The position numbers were made by a program, and so were the translations under genes. Shown here in pieces: positions 1 through 4,301 of a stretch of DNA of 5,636 nucleotides. Where the stretch lies: positions 1-5,636 of the forward strand of contig CAKQNH010000372.1 of assembly GCA_934255105.1 (NCBI GenBank), given 5' to 3'. A model generated the notes under the pieces. That model had not been told where the DNA came from. It saw nothing but the letters and a program-made list of their open reading frames with translations, and searched no databases. Positions within the stretch are counted from its first letter, which is position 1. Each line of letters opens with the position of its first letter. The DNA comes from an uncultured Pirellulaceae bacterium (GTDB lineage Bacteria > Planctomycetota > Planctomycetia > Pirellulales > Pirellulaceae).

Positions 1-627
1 GTGCATGCGGATGTGCGTCGTCGATTTATCATGTGCCGCAGCAATCTGAGACATCTGCTGGCCAAAGAGATGGGGATCGAAGCAGCGGACGTTGCATTTC
101 GTTATGAACGATGGGGTAAGCCCCAATTAGTTCAGACGGGCAAACCGGCGCTGCATTTCAACGTTAGCCATTCCGGCGAGTGGGCGCTGATCGCGCTGGC
201 ACAAGTACCCGTGGGCGTCGATCTGGAGGTGATCAACCAGCGTACGCAATACCGTTCAATCGCCTCGCAGATTCTAAGCGATCGCGAACGACTGGTCTGG
301 CAAGAGCTACCTCCACTGCTTCAGGAAACCACGACGCTGCGACTGTGGGTCTGCAAAGAAGCGCTCCTCAAGGCCATGGGTTTAGGAATTGCGGAGGGAT
401 TGAAACAAGTCAGCTTTCCCCTTCCGCTGCCGGATGATGGTGAGCTGTTCCCGCCGGAATACATCGATGGCCTGTTGCAGATGCACTTAGAGGACGACGG
501 CACGTGCCAGCAAAATCATTGGATCGACAGTCGCGCATGGCGCTTGCAATTGCTCGACGTTCTTCCCAACTGCCAGGCGGCCGTGTGTCTGCCCGCTGGC
601 GTCCAGCTCGTGCGTCAAGCAGACTAG
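1..627 (+). CDS. 4'-phosphopantetheinyl transferase, Sfp type (5'-partial)
   Basis: This enzyme moves the 4'-phosphopantetheine arm of coenzyme A onto a serine of acyl or peptidyl carrier proteins, activating fatty-acid, polyketide or nonribosomal-peptide synthesis in the cytoplasm. Numbering from base 1, the visible family motifs are GKP (39-41), FNVSHS (53-58), GVDLE (72-76, with D74 and E76 as expected metal ligands) and WVCKEALLKAMGLG (116-129, with E120 as the third ligand and K119/K124 as the conserved lysines). The frame opens with GTG at base 1, but the first residues (RRRFIMCRSNLRHLL) match the interior helix of Sfp-type proteins. I therefore infer that about 30-40 N-terminal residues lie left of the window. 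The carrier-protein substrate cannot be deduced. The stop TAG (625-627) is also the first triplet of the repeat array that follows. Confidence 0.93.
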   Translation: MHADVRRRFIMCRSNLRHLLAKEMGIEAADVAFRYERWGKPQLVQTGKPALHFNVSHSGEWALIALAQVPVGVDLEVINQRTQYRSIASQILSDRERLVWQELPPLLQETTTLRLWVCKEALLKAMGLGIAEGLKQVSFPLPLPDDGELFPPEYIDGLLQMHLEDDGTCQQNHWIDSRAWRLQLLDVLPNCQAAVCLPAGVQLVRQAD

Positions 628-780
628 CGTAGAACGATTGTCCCAATCGTTTACCAAAGCTCGTAGCGTAGAACGATTGTCCCAATCGTTTAACAAAGCT
701 CGTAGCGTAGAACGATTGTCCCAATCGTTTAACAAAGCTCGTAGCGTAGAACGAGTGTCCCAATCGTTTAACAATGCACT
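625..780 (+). repeat. Four tandem 39-bp palindromic repeats (REP-like array)
   Basis: Four head-to-tail units start at 625, 664, 703 and 742, each 39 bp and with no spacer. Every unit begins TAGCGTAG and contains AACGATTG-TCC-CAATCGTT, an 8-bp stem with a 3-nt loop (in unit 1, stem 633-640 with 644-651). Units 2 and 3 are identical. Unit 1 has A to C at 654. Unit 4 has T to G at 755, which breaks one stem pair, and it diverges after about 775. The array lies between two convergent genes, so it could act in 3'-end protection or as weak bidirectional termination. However, there is no U-run typical of an intrinsic terminator. Similar hairpin repeats beginning GTAG are, from memory, common in planctomycete intergenic DNA. 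Confidence 0.92.
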
Positions 781-833
781 TGCCCCAACTATCTAAGACA
801 GCACTTTTCTTTTTGAGATCCTGAGTCTGATGT

Positions 834-865
834 GCTTTCGTAATAATTGAGACAATTGTTCTACA
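834..865 (-). repeat. Degenerate fifth copy of the 39-bp repeat, opposite orientation
   Basis: Read on the minus strand, this stretch gives GTAGAACAATTGTCTCAATT followed by ATTACGAAAGC. It aligns with the core of the upstream array (GTAGAACGATTGTCCCAATC, then GTTTAACAAAGC) with a few substitutions and one gap. The hairpin arms are 853-860 and 842-849 around the loop 850-852. One stem pair changed from G-C to A-T on both sides, and one other pair is now mismatched. It lies 53 bp beyond the array and just downstream of the helicase stop codon, in the orientation expected for a 3' element of that gene. Confidence 0.65.
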
Positions 866-899
866 CAATGGGCTACGACTGCAACAATTCGCTTGCTAC

Positions 900-2834
900 T
901 CAGCCGTCGGTCAAAGCTTCGATTACGCGATCAAAGGGAATCGCCGAGCAACAACCGTAGAACGGATCCTGAGTCAGCCGGGCGCGGGATAGCTTGGGCG
1001 ATGACAGACCGCATAGGAAGCGGGCTTGCTGGCGGGCCTCGCCCAGCAGTTCCGGCTTTTCACGTTGCAGTCGACGAATCGCCGTCAATGCCGAATCGCC
1101 CAGGCGTGGATAGTCCGGCTCGGGCAGAAAGTCGATTCCTGTCCCCTCGCATACGCTGCAGTGGCCGCATTGCCCAGCATGTGGTTGACCAAAGTGTTGC
1201 GATAGCAGCGCACTCTGACAGCTCTCTGCGCTCATCAGCAGATACAGTTCGTCCAATCGAGTCAGTTCGCCTATTTCGCGGTCCAAGGCCACCTGGTAGA
1301 GATCTTGGGTTAAGCTCTCGATATCGCTAATGGGTTTGAGTTTGCGATAGCCGAACACTAGCCCGCTGACTTGCAGTTCGATCCAGCCCTGATCCGCAAA
1401 GTAGTCGAGCATTTTGACGATTCTGGTGCGGTCGCACTGCAACCGATTGGCGGCTTGCGGCAGGCTGATCTGATACCAGATCACTTTCTTGACAGTCAGC
1501 GCCAGCACCGAAGCGGCGAACTGTCGACGTTCGCCTTCGAAGTGGTTGAGTATTTCGGACGAAGCGACTTTGGGCTTGAACTTGTAGGTCTCATAGCGCG
1601 GCGCGGTCCCTTCGAGCACTTCTTGGAGCTCTAGGTAAGTCAAAAACGTGCGAACTACCGAATCTCGAATGTCGGCCTCGTAGGCCAGCGAATAGTAGCT
1701 GACAAAGAACCGCTCAGGTTGTCCCACTAGAAACTCGACGAACCGCCGCACCGATGCTAGTCCCGGCGTATCGCCATAGGCGAAATTCTCCAGCACCACT
1801 CGATCCTCGGGGACCAACAGCGTTTCGCACGTAGCTGGCTCTCCGTCGCGGCCCGCTCGTCCGATCTCTTGCGCCCAGTTCTCCAGCGATTTGGAAGGAT
1901 TGTAGTGATAGATTGCGCGGATGTTGGACTTGTCGACCCCCATCCCAAACGCGATAGTGGCGACCACAATTCCATCGTCTGACTGCATAAACCAATCCTG
2001 AGTCTGGCGGCGTTTTTCGTCCTCCAGGCCAGCGTGGTAGGGACGCGCATCCAGGCCTGCTTTGGTCAATTTCTCCGCCACAAATTCGGCGGTCTTTTGC
2101 AAGGTAACATAGACCAGCGTTGGACCTGGCGATTGCGATTTGAGTCGCTCCAGCAACATCGCGTCGCGTGTCTTCTCTTCGGCCAGCGTAAATCGCAAGG
2201 TCAAGTTGGAGCGATAGAACTCGGTCTGCACGGCATCCTCCGGCGCAATCGAAAACTCGCGACGGATATCGTCCATGACGGCGGGAGTCGCCGTTGCGGT
2301 CAACGCCAAGACGCGCTCGGCACCAAGCTGCTCGGCGATCTTAGCCAGTTTCAAATAGTCAGGACGGAAGTTGTGCCCCCACTGGCTGATACAGTGCGCT
2401 TCGTCAATTGCGAACATGGCGACGGGAATGCCGAAAATGAATTCTCGAAAGCGCTCATTAAAAAACCGTTCGGGTGCCACGTACAGCATCTTCAACTCGC
2501 CCGCGCGAACCTGGTGCATGACCTGCCGAGACTCCTCGGCGGTTAGACTTGAATCCAACCTAGCGGCTGCAATGCCGCGCGACACCAGCGTATCGACCTG
2601 CTCGCGCATGAGAGCCATCAAGGGGGAGACGACCAGCGTCAGGCCATCTAACAGGACGGCGGGGAATTGGTAACACAGCGATTTGCCACCCCCGGTGGGG
2701 AAGATGGCTGCCGCAGATTTACCCGCCAGCAATCGTTGGATAACAGCCAGTTGACCCGGACGGAACGTCTCCAGGCCAAATTTTTCTTGCAGTAATTGCG
2801 TCAAGTCGGTCGTGGTGGGGGCAGCCGTGCTCAT
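900..2834 (-). CDS. recQ: RecQ-family ATP-dependent DNA helicase (late zinc-cluster architecture)
   Basis: A 644-residue superfamily 2 DNA helicase, expected to unwind DNA 3' to 5' in recombination and repair. Motifs in order: motif 0 FRPGQ (24-28), Walker A FPTGGGKS (45-52), DEAHCISQWGHNFRPDY (144-160), LTATATP (178-184), AFGMGVD (295-301) and QEIGRAGRDG (322-331). A winged-helix-like stretch follows (about 385-500). Cysteines 539, 556, 559 and 562 form a C-X16-C-X2-C-X2-C cluster. E. coli RecQ has the same spacing (C380, C397, C400, C403), but there it sits directly after the second helicase lobe. The C-terminal 575-644 includes FLCGLSSPKLSRARL, as in related long RecQ-like proteins, and no HRDC domain is evident. 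The ATG at 2834 is supported by TAAGGA (2843-2848) eight bases upstream. The gene is convergent with the transferase gene and divergent from the short gene at 3053. Helicase assignment is firm; orthology to E. coli recQ is not. Confidence 0.95.
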   Translation of the reverse strand: MSTAAPTTTDLTQLLQEKFGLETFRPGQLAVIQRLLAGKSAAAIFPTGGGKSLCYQFPAVLLDGLTLVVSPLMALMREQVDTLVSRGIAAARLDSSLTAEESRQVMHQVRAGELKMLYVAPERFFNERFREFIFGIPVAMFAIDEAHCISQWGHNFRPDYLKLAKIAEQLGAERVLALTATATPAVMDDIRREFSIAPEDAVQTEFYRSNLTLRFTLAEEKTRDAMLLERLKSQSPGPTLVYVTLQKTAEFVAEKLTKAGLDARPYHAGLEDEKRRQTQDWFMQSDDGIVVATIAFGMGVDKSNIRAIYHYNPSKSLENWAQEIGRAGRDGEPATCETLLVPEDRVVLENFAYGDTPGLASVRRFVEFLVGQPERFFVSYYSLAYEADIRDSVVRTFLTYLELQEVLEGTAPRYETYKFKPKVASSEILNHFEGERRQFAASVLALTVKKVIWYQISLPQAANRLQCDRTRIVKMLDYFADQGWIELQVSGLVFGYRKLKPISDIESLTQDLYQVALDREIGELTRLDELYLLMSAESCQSALLSQHFGQPHAGQCGHCSVCEGTGIDFLPEPDYPRLGDSALTAIRRLQREKPELLGEARQQARFLCGLSSPKLSRARLTQDPFYGCCSAIPFDRVIEALTDG

Positions 2835-2871
2835 GAACAGGATCCTTACGTAAAAGCGGTCGGGTTTTGGA

Positions 2872-2877
2872 ATTATA
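2872..2877 (-). promoter_or_regulatory. Candidate -10 box for the helicase gene
   Basis: The minus strand reads TATAAT here, a perfect sigma-70-type -10 hexamer. It would place the transcription start about 30 bases before the ATG at 2834, with the TAAGGA ribosome site between them. No good -35 hexamer is visible at 16-18 bp spacing (2895-2900 reads TGATTC on the minus strand), so the call rests on the -10 and its position. Confidence 0.42.
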
Positions 2878-2933
2878 ACGCTTGCAGCGAAAGCGAATCA
2901 GCAGACTGGTGCTTTTTGCGTTGTGCCGTCTAA

Positions 2934-3027
2934 GCTGCGTCGCCCGCAGCGTCCGAAAGTGGTAGATAACCTAAGTGCCGCACACGGCCAGGTGCGTGAA
3001 ACCTTACCGCATGAGCACCACGCTCAT
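2934..3027 (+). promoter_or_regulatory. Possible structured leader: three consecutive hairpins
   Basis: Three perfect short stems lie in a row before the YjfB-like gene: GCTGCG/CGCAGC (2934-2939 with 2945-2950, 5-nt loop), CGCAC/GTGCG (2979-2983 with 2992-2996, 8-nt loop) and ATGAGC/GCTCAT (3011-3016 with 3022-3027, 5-nt loop). The third covers an in-frame ATG at 3011. They could form a folded 5' leader in the mRNA. I do not recognise a known riboswitch: the conserved CGCAAAGC core of c-di-GMP-I aptamers is absent. Short stems like these also arise by chance, so this is tentative. No convincing promoter was found for the downstream gene. Confidence 0.3.
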
Positions 3028-3052
3028 ACCTTCTGTAGAGATAGACGTAAAA

Positions 3053-3247
3053 ATGGATGCAAACTTTACAGTCGCGGCCGCTTGTGCGGTCAAAAATTCT
3101 CAAATTCAGCAAAATAAATCCGTAGCCGTGGCACAAAAGTCCCTTCAGACCCAGCGGCAGCAGGGTGAGGCGATGGTGGCCTTGATCCAGCAAGCCGAGC
3201 AGGTTTCAACGCAGATCTCCCAAGGTCGCCTCGACGTGAGTCTGTAG
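3053..3247 (+). CDS. YjfB-like putative motility protein (64 aa)
   Basis: A 64-residue protein that resembles the YjfB family of small putative motility proteins. Family members start with MD plus a short hydrophobic helix, continue with an alanine/glutamine-rich helical stretch, and end in a short basic-polar tail before a DV-type terminus. Here these are MDANFTVAAACAV (1-13), NSQIQQNKSVAVAQKSLQTQ (15-34), QQGEAMVALIQQAEQ (36-50) and GRLDVSL (58-64). The biochemical role of the family is unknown; the motility link comes from its occurrence in flagellated bacteria. I chose ATG 3053 because it gives the family's typical N-terminus. In-frame alternatives are ATG 3011 (78 aa) and GTG 2975 (90 aa). 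No start has a strong ribosome site; GTAGAG at 3035-3040 is 12 bases from 3053. No flagellar gene is adjacent. Confidence 0.62.
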   Translation: MDANFTVAAACAVKNSQIQQNKSVAVAQKSLQTQRQQGEAMVALIQQAEQVSTQISQGRLDVSL

Positions 3248-3287
3248 TTTGCTGCGTGCTCTTCGCTCTTTGTTAACCGTGTGGGTA

Positions 3288-3332
3288 TTGCCCGCGTGTT
3301 CCAATGGAGAAAACGGGCAAGAGTGCCTTTTT
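3288..3332 (+). terminator. Weak candidate terminator for the YjfB-like gene
   Basis: TTGCCCG (3288-3294) pairs perfectly with CGGGCAA (3314-3320) across a 19-nt loop, and TTTTT follows at 3328-3332. The T-run starts seven bases after the stem and the loop is long, so the match to an intrinsic terminator is poor. The T-run is also part of the left outer arm of the neighbouring inverted-repeat element. The position, 40 bp after the upstream stop codon, is suitable. Confidence 0.28.
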
Positions 3333-3573
3333 ATACCCCACATTTTTTCACGAGCCTTTTCCCTATCGATTTTCTTGCGTTAGCTCTGCTCGCACTGGAT
3401 CCTCTTCCTCTGGGAGAGGTCGAGCCTAAGCGAGGGAGAGGGCAAGCGCAATCTACATCCGTGCATTCCGTCAACCCGTTTCCGCCCTCCCCCTCGCCTA
3501 GGCTCGACCCCTCCCGCTGCGCGGGCAAGGGTACGATTCACGTGGCCAGGAATAACTTGTGGGGTATAAAAAG
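3324..3573. repeat. Nested inverted-repeat element, MITE-like (about 250 bp)
   Basis: The ends carry a perfect 16-bp inverted repeat: CTTTTTATACCCCACA at 3327-3342 and its reverse complement TGTGGGGTATAAAAAG at 3558-3573. A second, longer inverted repeat sits inside (3412-3443 with 3484-3515). No transposase or other protein is encoded between the arms. A 7-bp direct repeat GCAAGAG occurs at 3317-3323 and 3573-3579; the right copy shares one base with the outer arm, and it could be a target duplication. The structure suggests a non-autonomous mobile element or an intergenic palindromic repeat family. One copy in one window cannot distinguish these. Confidence 0.55.
3412..3515. repeat. Imperfect 32-bp inner inverted repeat (29 of 32 paired)
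   Basis: The left arm 3412-3443 (GGGAGAGGTCGAGCC...) pairs with the right arm 3484-3515 around a 40-nt loop. Twenty-nine of 32 positions are complementary. The three mismatches, 3417/3510, 3429/3498 and 3437/3490, are all A opposite C on the plus strand, which become U-G wobbles in a minus-strand RNA. The outer end of each arm also contains its own small hairpin with a 3-nt loop: CCTCT-GGG-AGAGG (3407-3419) and CCCGC-TGC-GCGGG (3513-3525). Confidence 0.85.
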
Positions 3574-3612
3574 CAAGAGAGCTCGTGCTACGGCTTCGCT
3601 GCGCCTTAGCGC

Positions 3613-3644
3613 GTGACAAAGCACGATCACAAATGTGCTACAAT
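3613..3644 (+). promoter_or_regulatory. Candidate extended -10 promoter for the exported-protein/glpK pair
   Basis: TGCTACAAT at 3636-3644 fits an extended -10 (TG, one base, then TACAAT, five of six to consensus). GTGACA at 3613-3618 matches five of six bases of a -35 box, but the spacing is 20 bp, longer than usual, so the extended -10 would have to compensate. A start near 3651 would leave an untranslated leader of about 50 bases before the ATG at 3702. Confidence 0.42.
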
Positions 3645-3701
3645 GGTCACCTGCAATGCATCGAGTTTCCAACGAACCTGCTCAACGGAGTTTTTACTGC
3701 A

Positions 3702-4277
3702 ATGATTAGAACCCTAGCGACGATAGCACTTTCAGGACTAGCCTGCTGGTGTACTTTGACGAGTCTCGGCCACGCACAAGATGCGTCCAAAATCAGCTTG
3801 GCAGATGGCCAGATCACGATGGAGGTACCTGCGGAGTGGAAGAAGATCCAGCCCAAGTCGAACATCGTCGAGTATGAATTCAGCGCCCCGGCAGACGCCT
3901 TAGAGGGTGATGAGAAGGCTCGCATTACGATCATGGGGGCGGGCGGTTCGGTCGACGCTAATATCGAGCGTTGGTACGGCCAGTTCGAGCAGCCCGATGG
4001 CAAGTCGACCAAGGACAAGGCAAAAACGGAAAAGTTCACCGTGGACGGACTGACAGTGCACTGGGTCGATGTAACTGGCAGCTTTAAAGACACCATGGGA
4101 GGCGGACCATTCTCTGGTGCTAAAGCCGTGTTGCGCCCTGATTATCGGATGCTGGCCGCCATCATTGTCAGCAAGCAACAGGGGCAGTATTTCATCAAGC
4201 TGACCGGGCATCAGGACGTCGTAGATAAATTGGCCGAAGGCTTCAAAAAGTCGCTCAAAGACTTGCAGGCTAAGTAA
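3702..4277 (+). CDS. Exported protein of unknown function (191 aa)
   Basis: The N-terminus is a Sec-type signal peptide: a basic start (MIR), a hydrophobic core (about 4-22) and a plausible signal peptidase I site after GHA (residue 25, before QDASK). The cysteines at 15 and 17 lack a proper lipobox, so it is probably soluble in the periplasm. The mature part has VPAEWKKIQP (42-51), GGSVDANIERWYGQFEQP (81-98), a VDGLTVHWVDVTGSF strand pair (114-128), a glycine-rich TMGGGPFSGAK (131-141) and a helical lysine-rich tail (about 172-191). It resembles uncharacterised exported proteins I associate with planctomycetes; no enzyme motif is visible. ATG 3702 is preferred because it begins the signal peptide and has CGGAG (3686-3690) 11 bases upstream. 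The frame is open back to 3585, but that extension would bury the signal peptide. glpK follows after 24 bp. Confidence 0.85.
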   Translation: MIRTLATIALSGLACWCTLTSLGHAQDASKISLADGQITMEVPAEWKKIQPKSNIVEYEFSAPADALEGDEKARITIMGAGGSVDANIERWYGQFEQPDGKSTKDKAKTEKFTVDGLTVHWVDVTGSFKDTMGGGPFSGAKAVLRPDYRMLAAIIVSKQQGQYFIKLTGHQDVVDKLAEGFKKSLKDLQAK

Positions 4278-4301
4278 CAACCCCTCACTAAAGTGTCCGA
4301 T

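Larger units (their letters stand above)
3248..3701. other. 454-bp intergenic region without a convincing gene
   Basis: Open frames here are short, overlap on both strands, and are rich in Arg, Pro, Gly and Ser, as expected for translated palindromic GC-rich repeats. The region holds a possible terminator (3288-3332), the nested inverted-repeat element (3324-3573) and a candidate promoter (3613-3644). From about 3580 to 3612 it reads through a GC-rich stretch with a small GCGC/GCGC hairpin (3601-3612), for which I see no function. Confidence 0.7.

Noticed and set aside
625..780. CRISPR array
   Set aside because: The 39-bp units are directly adjacent with no variable spacers, and no cas genes are present.
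410..868. Minus-strand open frames with tandem 13-residue peptide repeats (KRLGQSFYATSF-like and LNDWDNRSTLRA-like)
   Set aside because: Each peptide repeat is a translation of the 39-bp DNA repeat, whose length is a multiple of three and therefore stays open. The frames overlap the transferase gene antisense and have no family resemblance outside the repeats.
815..980. Shared 11-mer GATCCTGAGTC at 817-827 and 965-975
   Set aside because: Flanks do not match, and one copy lies inside the helicase coding region, so it is probably coincidental.
893..1330. Plus-strand open frame of 145 codons opposite the helicase gene
   Set aside because: It is antisense to a clearly conserved coding region and its arginine/serine/proline-rich sequence resembles no protein family. 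The same applies to frames at 2034-2546 and 2371-2673.
2907..2920. Sigma-54-like site (TGG...TGC)
   Set aside because: The GG and GC are separated by 8 rather than 10 bases, and the rest of the consensus is missing.
2931..2963. Flagellar sigma-28-like promoter before the YjfB-like gene
   Set aside because: TAAG and TCCGAAAG partly match the consensus, but the spacing is too long and several core bases differ.
2930..3193. Minus-strand 87-codon frame overlapping the YjfB-like gene
   Set aside because: Its composition is not protein-like and it lies antisense to the better-supported small gene.
3281..3619. Overlapping plus and minus frames across the palindromic element (65-111 codons)
   Set aside because: They are Pro/Ser/Arg/Gly-rich translations of an inverted repeat, open in several frames at once, without ribosome sites.
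3585..3701. N-terminal extension of the exported protein starting at 3585
   Set aside because: It would place 39 charged and unstructured residues before a clear signal peptide, and it overlaps the candidate promoter and ribosome site.
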